Positions 53,735 through 63,230 are shown, counted from the stretch's first letter. The stretch is 64,000 nucleotides of DNA from Bifidobacterium biavatii DSM 23969 (GCF_000741165.1 NZ_JGYN01000030.1:248001-312000), one strand, 5' to 3'. Notes: generated from the sequence alone by a model not told the origin. Translations and numbers: made by a program.

Positions 53735-55132
53735 TTACTTGACGACCGTGGTGTACTTGACGTCCACGTTCTCGGTCTTCAGCGCGGCGTTCCACTTCTC
53801 GTTCCACTCCTTGACCAGATCGTCGTAGGACTTGGTCTTGTTGGCCGCGTTCTCGACGATGGACTGGACGCGGGCGTCGCCTGCAGCGTTGATGTTGAGC
53901 TCGGAGTCGGAGTTGAGGTCGTTGAAGAGGTCCTCTTCGCCTTCGACGGCCGGCTCGTCCTCGACGAAAGTCACGTCCTTGAACTCGGAGTAGACGTCAG
54001 GCAGTTCGCCATCGAGGCTCTTGGCGACCGGCAGGCCGCCCTCGTTGGTGGAGAAGTTGGACTTCTCGGTCATCCACTTGACGAAGATCATCGAGGCTTC
54101 CTGATTCTCCTTGGAGGAGTCCTTGTTGATGCCGTAGGCGTAGTCGCCGGTGGAGGAGGTGTACTGCTTGCCGTCGACGGTGATCGGGAACGGCATGTAG
54201 GCGATGTCATCAGCGTTCGCGCCGACCGACTTGATCTGGGAAACGGCCCAGGAGCCGAGCACCATGGTGGCGATCTTGCCGGAGTTCATCTGGGACTTGG
54301 AGCCTTCCCAGTCGGTGGTGGAGAAGTCGTCCTCGATCAGGCCGTCGGCCACGGCGTCGTAGAGGATCTTGTAGACGTTGTAGGCGTGGGTGCCGTCGCC
54401 CGGATCGGAGAACGGATCCTGGGTGTGCAGCAGCTCCTGGCTCATGTACTTCGGGTCGCCGGTGGCAGTGCCGCCGATGTAGGCGTCCCAGGCGCCCATG
54501 GTCCAGCCGGCCGCGTAGTTGGTGTACAGCGGGATGGCGTCGGTCTTCTCCTTGATGAGCTTGAGGTCGTTGATGAACTCCTCCGGGGTCTTCGGGTTCT
54601 CGGTGATGCCGGCGTCCTTGAAGACCTTCTTGTTGTAGACGATGCCGACCGCGTTGCCGGTGGAGGAGATGCCGTAGACCTTGCCGTCGTACTGCTGGCC
54701 GTACACGTAGTGCACTTGATCCTTCAGGGTGTCGACGGTGCCGTAGGGCAGGAAGTAGTTCTGCAGCTCGGAGGCGTCGACGGTCGGGATCATCATCATG
54801 TCGCCCCAGTCGCCGCCCTGCAGGCGGGTTAGCGCGGCGTCGCCGTAGTTGGTACCGCCTTCGACCTTGACGGTGATGCCCGGATACAGCTTGTTGAACT
54901 CCTTGAGGTACTGCTTCCACGTGGTGCCGTTGTAGGAGTCCTGCAGCATGTCGGTGCGCTGGGTGAACAGGTTGATGGTGGTCTTGATGTCCTTGCCGGT
55001 GGTGCCGAGCTCGATCTTGTCGTAGGTCAGGTCGGTGGCGCCGTCGGAACCGGTGCTGCTGCCGCAGGCCGCCATGCTGATGGCGCAGACGGCGGCGGTG
55101 GCCGCGGTCACGATCTTCTTGAGTGCTTTCAT
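53735..55132 (-). CDS. carbohydrate ABC transporter substrate-binding lipoprotein
   Basis: 465 aa. Signal peptide with lipobox SMAAC (Cys about 24) after MKALKKIVTAATAAVCAI. Type II sugar-binding protein: GTTWKQYLKEFNKLYPGITVKVEG (in parts), VGIVYNKKVFKDAGI and AGWTMGAWDAYIGG. I start at ATG 55132, preceded by AAGGAGACAGG. The first transporter gene; a LacI-type operator lies about 170 bp upstream and a TTCAGTAACTGAA palindrome just before the ribosome binding site. Probable ligand: manno- or related beta-oligosaccharides, from the neighbouring hydrolases. Confidence 0.93.
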   Translation of the reverse strand: MKALKKIVTAATAAVCAISMAACGSSTGSDGATDLTYDKIELGTTGKDIKTTINLFTQRTDMLQDSYNGTTWKQYLKEFNKLYPGITVKVEGGTNYGDAALTRLQGGDWGDMMMIPTVDASELQNYFLPYGTVDTLKDQVHYVYGQQYDGKVYGISSTGNAVGIVYNKKVFKDAGITENPKTPEEFINDLKLIKEKTDAIPLYTNYAAGWTMGAWDAYIGGTATGDPKYMSQELLHTQDPFSDPGDGTHAYNVYKILYDAVADGLIEDDFSTTDWEGSKSQMNSGKIATMVLGSWAVSQIKSVGANADDIAYMPFPITVDGKQYTSSTGDYAYGINKDSSKENQEASMIFVKWMTEKSNFSTNEGGLPVAKSLDGELPDVYSEFKDVTFVEDEPAVEGEEDLFNDLNSDSELNINAAGDARVQSIVENAANKTKSYDDLVKEWNEKWNAALKTENVDVKYTTVVK

Positions 55133-55150
55133 TCCTGTCTCCTTTGCCAT

Positions 55151-55163
55151 TTCAGTAACTGAA
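55151..55163. promoter_or_regulatory. TTCAGTAACTGAA palindrome before the binding-protein gene
   Basis: A 13-bp near-perfect palindrome, 19 bp upstream of the start codon. Half-sites match the wider TTCAGTAA/TTACTGAA pair at 55530-55555. Possible second operator of this divergent promoter region. Confidence 0.5.
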
Positions 55164-55300
55164 TAGGTAAAAGCCTTCAGTCCCTTTTGTGGTTTCCGCC
55201 GTCGCTCAGCAATGAACTTTAGCGGCGAATACTTCGCAAATCCTTGCGTTTACTGGGTTTGCGTTGTTGGTATCAATATAACACCGCACTTTTGGTTTTG

Positions 55301-55312
55301 TCAACCGGTTAA
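55301..55312. promoter_or_regulatory. LacI-type operator TCAACCGGTTAA
   Basis: Perfect AACCGGTT core at 55303-55310, within an AT-rich region upstream of the binding-protein gene (start 55132). Likely site of the locus LacI regulator. Confidence 0.75.
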
Positions 55313-55529
55313 GTAACTCCGTTAAACATACCGACGACCAGCGATCGCAACAGTATCGGTTCAGACTGATGTCGATGCTTCACAATCGTTGCAATCATTG
55401 ATCTTGTGCGTACGTTCATAGCCGATAGGTACGTTCGTACTTAACTGAATCCATAAGTTTATCCGGCCGTTTTCCCGGCGTGTCGCGCGGCTTACGCCCG
55501 CAAAGCGCGTCGCCATTACCTTAACTTTC

Positions 55530-55563
55530 TTCAGTAATGTATGCCATTTACTGAACCGGTTAC
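55530..55563. promoter_or_regulatory. double operator before the ABC exporter
   Basis: TTCAGTAA (55530-55537) faces TTACTGAA (55548-55555), and GAACCGGTTAC (55553-55563) overlaps the second half. So a LacI-type site and an unrelated palindrome overlap. The intergenic region 55133-55627 otherwise holds no gene. Confidence 0.6.
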
Positions 55564-55627
55564 GTTATCCCTTGCATTTATTAGTCTGTTACCGCAAACA
55601 CCGCAACGAAGCACGCGAGGAGAGTCA

Positions 55628-57629
55628 ATGTCCGCACCGACTGACGAACCCACCCCCGACGATCTGCAGTCCCCCCGCCCGGACCTCAGCCGCGACATCC
55701 ACAACGATTGCGGATACTGCCGCATCGCCCACCGATGCAACGCCCGCCGATACCGCCACATCATCCTCCGCGGCATCGGCCACATCATCGGCCGCGGCAA
55801 CCGTAGGAAACACACGCAGCGACGGCGACGACCGCTGGACCGCCGACGTCCCGCCGGACACACCGTGGTCGTTCACCGAATACATCAACGCCTACCGACG
55901 CAACGCCGGCCACCCCGTCCACATCCTCCTGAGCTTCTTCCGCGGCTCCGGCGGCCGGCTCGCCATCGCCACGCTCGCGCTCGTCGCCAAACAGTCGCCG
56001 TGCTGGGTGCTGCCGATCGTCACCAGCAACATCATCAACATCATCACCTACCGTGACCAGCACGACCTCAGCGAACTATGGGTCAACCTTACCGTCGCGC
56101 TCGTCTTCGTCCTGCAGAACGTACTGAGTACCTGGACCGTCGCCCTGCAGTTCGGCCGCGTCAACCGCAACATCGAACGCAAGCTGCGCGGCAGCCTCGT
56201 CGTCAAACTGCAGCAGCTGTCCATCCGCTTCCACAACGAAACGCAGTCCGGTCGCCTGCTGTCGAAGGTCATGCGCGACGTCGAAAACGTCGAGGTCCTC
56301 ATCGACCAGACCTACCGCAGCCTGCCGATCATCGCGCTCGACATCACCATCGCCATCGTGGTCACCGCCATGCACAGCCCCACCGTGCTGCTGTTCTTCG
56401 CGCTCACCGTGCCGGCCGCCGTCATCGCGATCTACTGCTTCCGCAAGCCGATCCGCCAGTCAAACCACGACTTCCGCTCCCAGATGGAACAGACGCAGGC
56501 CGCCGTCGCCGAAATGATCGAGATGATCCCCGTCACGCGCGCGCACGGCCTGCAGCACGTCGAGATCGACCACATGAGCAAGCGACTCAACCACATCCAC
56601 GACACCGGCCTGCGGCTCGACGTCGTCAACGGGCTGTTCGGCGCGACGAGCTGGGTCGTGTTCCAGGTGTTCCAGCTCGGGTGCCTCGCGTTCACGTCGT
56701 ACCTCGCGCTCAACGGACGCATCCAGATCGGCGACGTGGTGCTGTTCCAGACGTACTTCGCGCAGATCGTCAACTCGATCTCATCGCTGATCAACCTGTA
56801 CCCGGTGCTCACCAAGGGCATGGAGTCGGTGTCGTCGATCGGCGAGATCCTGCAGGAGACGGACGTGGAGCGCAACGCGCGCGACGTGGAGCCGGCGCGG
56901 TTGCGCGGCGACGTGGAGTTCCGGCATGTGGACTTCCGCTACAGTCCGGACTATCCGATGGTGCTACGCGACTTCTCGCTCACGGTGCCAGCCGGGCAGT
57001 CGCTCGCGTTCGTGGGCGATTCGGGGTCGGGCAAGTCGACGCTGCTCAAGCTGCTCATCGGGTTCGGCGTGCCGCAGGCCGGATCGGTGCTCGTGGACGG
57101 GATCGATTTGAAGGAGATGGACCTCGACGCGTACCGGCGGCAGATCGCCGTGGTGCCGCAGAACACGATCCTGTTCTCGGGCACGCTGCGCGACAACATC
57201 ATCTACGGGCTCGGCGACGTGGACGACGCCGAGGTGGAGCGCGTGGTGCGCGAGGTCGGGCTGGACGACGTGGTGGCCGAACTGCCGGAGGGATTGGATA
57301 CGCAGCTCGGCGAGCACGGCGGGACGCTCTCGGGCGGGCAGCGGCAGCGGATCGCGATCGCACGGGCGCTGATCCGGCATCCGCGCATCATCATCTTCGA
57401 CGAGGCGACGAGCGCGCTCGACTCGGCGTCGGAGCACAAGGTGCAGGCCGCGATCGACCACATGATGGGCCAGTGCACGACGTTCATGGTGGCGCACCGC
57501 CTGTCCACGATCCGCAACGCCGATCGGATCGTGGTGATGGAGCACGGGCGCGCCGTCGAGTCCGGCTCCTACGACGACCTCATGGCCGCCCGCGGCAAGT
57601 TCTACCGCCTCAAAACCCTGCAGGAATAG
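55628..57629 (+). CDS. ABC exporter (ATPase fused to membrane domain), apparent N-terminal frameshift
   Basis: Nearly full-length ABC exporter: six membrane segments (e.g. LRLDVVNGLFGATSWVVFQV), Walker A GDSGSGKST, signature LSGGQRQRIAIARA, Walker B IIIFDEATSALDSA, H-loop AHRLST. The only start with a good ribosome site (AGGAGAG before ATG 55628, MSAPTDEPTPDDLQSP) is in a different frame from the body, which is open from a TTG at 55572 without such a site. A run of six C at 55670-55675 lies between; with one C fewer, MSAPTDEPTPDDLQSPARTS would join the body. So either the gene is disrupted or phase-variable, or the sequence has an extra base. Likely role: exporting a sugar-related or toxic compound; substrate unknown. 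Confidence 0.8.
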
Positions 57630-57664
57630 GGGACGCCCGCATGGCGCCGGGCACGCACCCCTTT

Positions 57665-57995
57665 CCCCTTCAACGACATACAGCCGATCTCACCCCGCTA
57701 ATCGGCCGTATGTCCGTTGAAAGGGAAACGAATAAGGACTTGGGAACGTCCCAACGCGCAGTCTCGCTTCTCTCTCTAACGGACATACAGCCGATCTCGC
57801 CCCATCAATCGGCCGTATGTCTGTTGAAAGGTTGAGGCGCTCCCGAAACGCGCTCGCGCAGAGCAATCTTGCGCAGAGCAAGTCGCGCAGAGCAAAGTCT
57901 CCTTCCTCGGTCCGATTCCTCTCCCTGATCGCTTCTCCCCTCAACGGACATACAGCCGATTCGGGTGGGGAAATCGGCTGTATGTCCGTTGGCAG
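57665..57995. repeat. left repeat arm of the AAA ATPase 2 cassette
   Basis: Three copies of the ACGGACATACAGCCGAT inverted repeat (57665-57725, 57776-57830, 57941-57995) separated by two spacer modules. Module s1 begins GAAAGGGAAACGAATAAGGA (about 57719). Module s2 begins GAAAGGTTGAGGCGC (about 57825) and holds three GCGCAGAGCAA units. Both modules recur on the other side of the gene. Confidence 0.9.
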
Positions 57996-58012
57996 ACCCT
58001 CCCCTTATCTTT

Positions 58013-58054
58013 TGATATTTTTGATATTTTTGATATTTTTGATTTGGCTACACT
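58013..58054 (+). promoter_or_regulatory. 10-bp tandem repeat in the promoter of AAA ATPase 2
   Basis: TTTTGATATT repeats three to four times with a 10-bp period (58013-58045), immediately followed by TTTGGCTACACT with a -10-like TACACT at 58049-58054. Changes in copy number would move the -35 by one DNA turn. Confidence 0.6.
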
Positions 58055-58072
58055 CAACGCTAAGGAGGCCTC

Positions 58073-59179
58073 ATGCGGGCGACGGCGAATCCGTTCAAAC
58101 CCACGGCAGGAGGGGAACCACCGCTGCTCATCGGCCGTTCCAAAATCATCCGAGATTTCGAAAAAGGACTCGACAACGGCGTAGGGGCACCAGGGCGAAT
58201 CATGTTGATCACCGGTCCACGAGGAACCGGCAAGACAGTATTGTTGACGGTCTTCGGAGACAAGGCCCGTGACAGAAAATGGGACGTCATCGAAGAAACG
58301 GCATCCGAAGGCCTCTGCGAACGTCTGGTCAACGAACTGCGCAACAAAGACCGTCTACTCGACCGACTCAGCATACGGCCATCAATCAGTCTCAGCGGAG
58401 CAAGCATAAGTCTTGGCGAAGCCGAGCTGTCGCCGAAACGCATGCCCGAGACACTACGCAACGCCATGTCCGAACGACTCGACCTACTCGGCAAGCATCA
58501 TGCCGGACTGTTGATCTCCATCGATGAAACGCAGGCTGCGCAACGTTCTGACCTCATCGCCCTAGCTACAGCGATTCAGCATCAGATACGAGAACGACGA
58601 GACATCGCCATCGTATTCGCAGGGCTGCCGCAGATGGTCTCGGACTTGTTCAATGACGATGTCATCACGTTCCTGCGTCGCGCGAAAACCAACGTACTCA
58701 CCGATATTCCGATCGCTGACGTACAGGATGCGCTCGGACGCACCTTCCGGACCTCCGGTATGACCATCAGCGAGGATCAACTTCATACGGCTGCGCAGGC
58801 GACGGAGGGGTACCCTTACATGATCCAGCTCGTGGGATACCACATCTGGGATGTTGCCGACATGCGAGACTCGGACATCGTGTCGGATCGGGACGTTCAC
58901 GATGGCCTCGCCGAGGCGCGAATCGATCTCGACAATGCCGTATGCATTCCGGAACTGCACGGATTGTCCCGCAACGACAGGGCCTATCTGGAGGCGATGG
59001 CCCAATCCGATACGCCATCAGCCACCAGCGACATCGCAAGGAGAATGGGTAAGACGAATAATTACGCCGCTACGTATCGGAAGCGGCTGCTCGATGCCTA
59101 TGTCATCAAGGAAACCGAGCGTGGAGAGGTTGACTTTGCGGTGCCGTTCCTGCGCGAATACCTGCAACGGCAACGATAA
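58073..59179 (+). CDS. AAA_16/archaeal-type ATPase with C-terminal winged helix
   Basis: 368 aa. Walker A ITGPRGTGKT (about 46-55), Walker B GLLISIDET (about 143-151), sensor segment VFAGLPQMV, and a C-terminal part (about 300-368) reading LSRNDRAYLEAMAQS, then a helix-turn-helix-like TSDIARRMGKTNNYAATYRKRLL: the Orc1/Cdc6-like AAA plus winged-helix layout. ATG 58073 has AAGGAGG. It is related in type, not in sequence, to the AAA_14 ATPase at 45916-47253. Function unknown. It sits alone between two repeat arms built of the same modules and has a lower GC content than the glycosidase genes. Confidence 0.82.
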   Translation: MRATANPFKPTAGGEPPLLIGRSKIIRDFEKGLDNGVGAPGRIMLITGPRGTGKTVLLTVFGDKARDRKWDVIEETASEGLCERLVNELRNKDRLLDRLSIRPSISLSGASISLGEAELSPKRMPETLRNAMSERLDLLGKHHAGLLISIDETQAAQRSDLIALATAIQHQIRERRDIAIVFAGLPQMVSDLFNDDVITFLRRAKTNVLTDIPIADVQDALGRTFRTSGMTISEDQLHTAAQATEGYPYMIQLVGYHIWDVADMRDSDIVSDRDVHDGLAEARIDLDNAVCIPELHGLSRNDRAYLEAMAQSDTPSATSDIARRMGKTNNYAATYRKRLLDAYVIKETERGEVDFAVPFLREYLQRQR

Positions 59180-59231
59180 AACGATAAGACAGCGAAGACA
59201 CGTTCCGTTGCGTTTCTCGTCTCTTCCTCTT

Positions 59232-59527
59232 TGCTGACGGACATACAGCCGATTTCACCCCGCTAATCGGCCGTATGTCCGTTGAAAGGTTGAGGCGCCC
59301 CCCGAAACGCGCTCGCGCAGAGCAAAGTCTCCTTCCTCGGTCCGATTCCTCTCCTTGATCGCCCCTCCCCTCAACGGACATACAGCCGATTCGGGTGGGG
59401 AAATCGGCTGTATGTCCGTTGAAAGGGAAACGAATAAGGACTTGGGAACGTCCCAATGCGCAATCTCGCTTCTCTCTAACGGACATACAGCCGATTTGCG
59501 TGCCCGAATCGGCTGTATGTCCGTTAG
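59232..59527. repeat. right repeat arm of the AAA ATPase 2 cassette
   Basis: Inverted-repeat copies at 59232-59289, 59368-59428 and 59473-59527, separated by module s2 (from about 59284, one GCGCAGAGCAA unit) and module s1 (from about 59421). 59282-59420 is a near-identical direct repeat of 57824-57993, except for missing about 30 bp of the GCGCAGAGCAA units. Module order differs from the left arm (left s1-s2, right s2-s1). Confidence 0.9.
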
Positions 59528-59532
59528 ATGGC

Positions 59533-61614
59533 CTAGGCCCTGGTTTCGATCAGGCGGACGCCGTAAGGGGCGAGCGTGATCTCCGTTCCGATCGAGACCT
59601 CGGCCGGAGTGTCCGCCGCGCCGCCGTCCCCCAGCAGATCAACGCCGTCACAAGGAACGACGACAGCCTGCGACTGCGCGGTGTGGTTGAGCAGGAACGT
59701 ATACCGCGTGCCGTCGGCAGCGATGCGCACCGTGATCTCGGTGCCGGCGGGGCTGGGCGTCTCGCTGATGCCGGTGCCGTCCAGCAGGTCGTCGACGATC
59801 GCACGAGCGGCCGTACCGTTCGGCATCGTGCCGACGTACCAGCAACATCCATCGCCGAAGTCATGCGCGGTGATCGCCGGCGTACCGGCGTAGAACGCGT
59901 CGCCGCCGTACCGCGCGAGCACGCGCGTATCGTCGTCGGGATGCATGATGTCGCACAGCAGTCCGCACGCGCCGAACACATCGTCTCCATCCGCCGGCGC
60001 CGGCACATCCCCGCGCATCAGCGGCACGGCCATATTCGGCGGCAACGCGTCGGTCTCCTCCGCCCATACGCCGGCCACGTCGCGCAGCGGCACCGGGCAC
60101 TCGCCCTGGAACAGGTTGTCATGCTCGTCCACGAGCGCGCTCATGGTCGTCAGCAGCAGTCGGCCGCCGCCGCGAACGTATGCACGCAGTCGATCGGCCA
60201 TATCGCCGCGCAGCATGTACAGGCACGGCGCGAGCACGATATCGTACGCATTGATGTCAACGTTCGCAGACACCACATCCACGGCGATGTTGCGCCGCGC
60301 GAACTCGGCGAAGTACCGTTCGCACTCGTCCACGTAGTCAAGGCCGCGGGTCGGCCCGACGCACGCCTCGAGCCCCCACCAGTTCTGGAAGTCGAACATC
60401 ACGGCCACGCGCGCCGCACTGCGCGATCCGAGCAGCCGCGAACCGAACCGCTTCAGTTCACCACCGAGCTGCGCGACCTCGCGGAACACACGCGTCCGGT
60501 TCGACCCGTCGATGTCGATCACCGCACCGTGGAACTTCTCGCAACCGCCGCGTGAACGCCGCAACTGGAAGAACTGCACCGAGTCGGCGCCGTGCGCCAC
60601 CGCATGCCAGCTCATCTCGCGCATCTGTCCTGGAGCTTTGAGATAGCAGTATTCCTGCCAGTTTTGCCGGCTCGGCGTTTGTTCCATGAGCAGGAACGGC
60701 TGGCCGTGCTTGAGGCCGCGGATCACCTCGTGCCAGAACGCGGTGCTCGACGGCTTGGTGTCGCGCTGCGGGTAGCAGTCCCACGAGGCGATGTCGAGGT
60801 CGTCGCCCCACGCCTGATAGTCGTAGTTGTCGAAGCGCCACATGAAGTTCGTGGTGACGGGCGTCGCCGCGTCGTGCTCGCGGATGGCGAGTTTCTCGAG
60901 GTGGTACGCCTCGCGGATCGAGTCGCTGAAGAAGCGGCGGTAGTCGATCGTGTAGCCGGGCAGCACGGCGCGGTTGCCGTCGATGCCGTCGCCGGCGAAG
61001 TCCGGCAGGCCGATCTGGTCGAACGACTGGAACGTACCGCTCCAGAACGCCGTGTTCCAGGCCGCGTTGAGATCGTCGATCGTCGCGTAGTGCTTGCGCA
61101 GCCACTGCTGAAACGCTTGAGTACACCGTTCGCAGTAGCAGTATCCGCCGTACTCGTTGCTGATGTGCCAGCCGACAACGTTGGCAAGATGACCGTATCG
61201 TTCAGCAAGTTTGCCGGCAAGCGCGGCCGACAGCCGCCGGTAGACGGGACTGTTCGGGCAGGCGTCGTGGCGTTCGCCCTGCCGATGCTTGCGACCGAAG
61301 AAGTCGACGCGTTCGACTTCGGGGTACTGGAGCGACAGCCATGACGGCAGCGCGCCGGTGGACGTGGCCATGATGATGCTCATGCCGGCCTTGGTGACCG
61401 TGTCGACGATGCGGTCGAGGCGGCTGAAATCGTATTCATGTTCACTGGGCTGCAGGCTGGCCCACGAGAACACGTTGAGCGTGACCTCGTTGATGCCGGC
61501 CTCGTGGAACAGTTCCATGTCCTTGGCCCAGATCTCCTCGGGCCACTGTTCCGGGTTGTAGTCGCCGCCGTAGAGCATGCGCCCGTCAGCTGCTGACACC
61601 GTTGTCATCGTCAT
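59533..61614 (-). CDS. GH42 beta-galactosidase
   Basis: 693 aa, cytoplasmic. GH42 hydrolyses terminal beta-galactosides, often plant-derived galacto-oligosaccharides in bifidobacteria. Start ATG 61614 with AAGGAGC upstream; MTMTTVSAADGRMLYGGDYN. Motifs: GGDYNPEQWP, acid/base Glu in WHISNEYGGYCYCERC (about 153, with the zinc-type Cys cluster), nucleophile Glu in LLMEQTPS (about 309), C-terminal trimerisation and beta domains. Length fits. In the same orientation as GH1. Confidence 0.95.
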   Translation of the reverse strand: MTMTTVSAADGRMLYGGDYNPEQWPEEIWAKDMELFHEAGINEVTLNVFSWASLQPSEHEYDFSRLDRIVDTVTKAGMSIIMATSTGALPSWLSLQYPEVERVDFFGRKHRQGERHDACPNSPVYRRLSAALAGKLAERYGHLANVVGWHISNEYGGYCYCERCTQAFQQWLRKHYATIDDLNAAWNTAFWSGTFQSFDQIGLPDFAGDGIDGNRAVLPGYTIDYRRFFSDSIREAYHLEKLAIREHDAATPVTTNFMWRFDNYDYQAWGDDLDIASWDCYPQRDTKPSSTAFWHEVIRGLKHGQPFLLMEQTPSRQNWQEYCYLKAPGQMREMSWHAVAHGADSVQFFQLRRSRGGCEKFHGAVIDIDGSNRTRVFREVAQLGGELKRFGSRLLGSRSAARVAVMFDFQNWWGLEACVGPTRGLDYVDECERYFAEFARRNIAVDVVSANVDINAYDIVLAPCLYMLRGDMADRLRAYVRGGGRLLLTTMSALVDEHDNLFQGECPVPLRDVAGVWAEETDALPPNMAVPLMRGDVPAPADGDDVFGACGLLCDIMHPDDDTRVLARYGGDAFYAGTPAITAHDFGDGCCWYVGTMPNGTAARAIVDDLLDGTGISETPSPAGTEITVRIAADGTRYTFLLNHTAQSQAVVVPCDGVDLLGDGGAADTPAEVSIGTEITLAPYGVRLIETRA

Positions 61615-61663
61615 GATTATTAGCTCCTTGCCATGTGTGTCATGTGTGCGTTGCACGCGCATA

Positions 61664-61723
61664 CCGCAGTGGCGGAAAACGCTCGCTCAGCCGGTGCCGA
61701 GCGAGCGTTTTCCGCCACTGCGG
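61664..61723. repeat. perfect 25-bp inverted repeat between GH1 and GH42
   Basis: CCGCAGTGGCGGAAAACGCT, continuing CGCTC (61664-61688), pairs exactly with the complement at 61699-61723; loop 10 nt. Lies between the end of the GH1 gene and the start of GH42, so it can end GH1 transcription; a TTTT lies inside the stem, not after it. Confidence 0.85.
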
Positions 61724-61749
61724 TTGCAGGATATCGGATCAGCGACCCG

Positions 61750-63132
61750 TCACAGCACCGGCAGCTCGCGCGAGGCGATGAGCTTCTGGTACCACTTGAA
61801 GCTGTCCTTCGGGGTGCGCTCCTGCGTCTCGTAGTTCACGTAGGTGATGCCGAAGCGCTTGGTGTAGCCGAACGCCCACTCGAAGTTGTCGAGCATCGAC
61901 CACACGAAGTAGCCGCGCAGGTCCACGCCGGCCTCGATCGCGCGACGGGCCGCGTCGAAGTGCTTGGTGAGGTAGGAGATGCGCTTGTCGTCGTGCACGG
62001 CCTTGGTGCCGTCGGCCTCGGTGACGAGCTCGTCGGCGCACGCGATGCCGTTCTCGGTGATGAACAGCGGAAGCTCCGGGTAGTCGTTGTGCACGCGCAC
62101 GAGCAGGTCGTACAGGCCGTTCGGATCGATGTTCCAGCCCATTTCGGTGTGCTCGCCCGGGGTCGGCAGCCAGTCGATGTCGCTGCAGCCGGGGAACGTG
62201 CTTGCCTCGGTGGACTGCGGGAACTGCGGGCGGTCGCTCATCTTGACCAGGCTAGTCGAGTAGTAGTTGATGCCGAGCAGGTCGATCGGCTGGTGGATCT
62301 GCTCGAGATCGCCGTCCTTGATGAACGACCAGTCGCAGATGCCCTTGGTGACCGCGAACAGCTCGTCCGGGTAGTATCCGCGCAGCATCGGGTCGAGGAA
62401 GACACGGTTGCCGATCAGGTCGGTGCGGTGCACGGCGTCCGCGTCGCCGCGGTTGAACTGGAGGTTGAGGGTGACGGCGACGCGCGCGTCGTCCTTGATC
62501 GTGCCGCGCAGCGCCTGCACCATGAGGCCGTGGGCGAGGTTGAGGTGGTGGACCGCCTCGAATGCGACCGGGCCGCCGCCCATGCCCGGGGCGTGCTCGG
62601 TGCCGCCGTAGCTCAGGTAGGAGGAGCACCACGGCTCGTTGAGCGTGATCCACGTGTCGACGCGGTCGCCGAGACGTTCGGCCACGCGGCGCGTGTAGTC
62701 GGCCACGCGATAGGCGGTGTCGCGATTCAGCCAGCCGCCCTTGTCGCCGAGATACTGCGGCAGATCCCAGTGGTACAGCGTGGCGCACGGCTTGATGCCG
62801 TTGGCGAGCAGTTCGTCGACGACGCGCTCGTAAAAATCAAGGCCCTTCTCGTTGGTCGGGCCGCCCTCCGTGGGCACGATGCGAGGCATGGCGATGGAGA
62901 AGCGGTAGGCGTCGACACCGAGCTCCTTGAGCAGCGCGATGTCTTCCTTGTAGCGGTGGTACGAGTCGGTGGCCACGTCGCCAGTGTCGCCGTTGAACGT
63001 ACGGCCAGGGGTGTGGGAGAAGGTGTCCCAGATGGACGGGCAGCGGCCGTCTTCGGTTGCTGCACCTTCGATCTGGTAGGAGGCTGTGGCGGTGCCGAAC
63101 ATGAAGGCGTCGGGGACGATGGGGAGAGTCAT
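61750..63132 (-). CDS. GH1 beta-glucosidase
   Basis: 460 aa. Start ATG 63132 with AAAGGAATC; FMFGTATASYQIEGA at the N-terminus is the family start. Acid/base Glu in TLNEPWCSSYLS (about 165), nucleophile Glu in FITENGIA (about 357), and WSMLDNFEWAFGYTKRFG at the aglycone end. It would remove glucosyl ends from gluco-manno- or cello-oligosaccharides. A LacI-type operator lies between it and the divergent esterase. Confidence 0.95.
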   Translation of the reverse strand: MTLPIVPDAFMFGTATASYQIEGAATEDGRCPSIWDTFSHTPGRTFNGDTGDVATDSYHRYKEDIALLKELGVDAYRFSIAMPRIVPTEGGPTNEKGLDFYERVVDELLANGIKPCATLYHWDLPQYLGDKGGWLNRDTAYRVADYTRRVAERLGDRVDTWITLNEPWCSSYLSYGGTEHAPGMGGGPVAFEAVHHLNLAHGLMVQALRGTIKDDARVAVTLNLQFNRGDADAVHRTDLIGNRVFLDPMLRGYYPDELFAVTKGICDWSFIKDGDLEQIHQPIDLLGINYYSTSLVKMSDRPQFPQSTEASTFPGCSDIDWLPTPGEHTEMGWNIDPNGLYDLLVRVHNDYPELPLFITENGIACADELVTEADGTKAVHDDKRISYLTKHFDAARRAIEAGVDLRGYFVWSMLDNFEWAFGYTKRFGITYVNYETQERTPKDSFKWYQKLIASRELPVL

Positions 63133-63230
63133 CGATGATTCCTTTCTCTGCATTGGTACGCATCGGTCGATTCCGTTAGCGACCGATTGGTAGTTGATAA
63201 CGTCCACGACGAGTGTATCATGTTTTTATG

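Noticed and set aside
55541..56056. Separate 171-residue protein before the exporter
   Set aside because: Its good start and ribosome site appear to belong to the exporter; after the C6 tract the product is His/Arg-rich nonsense.
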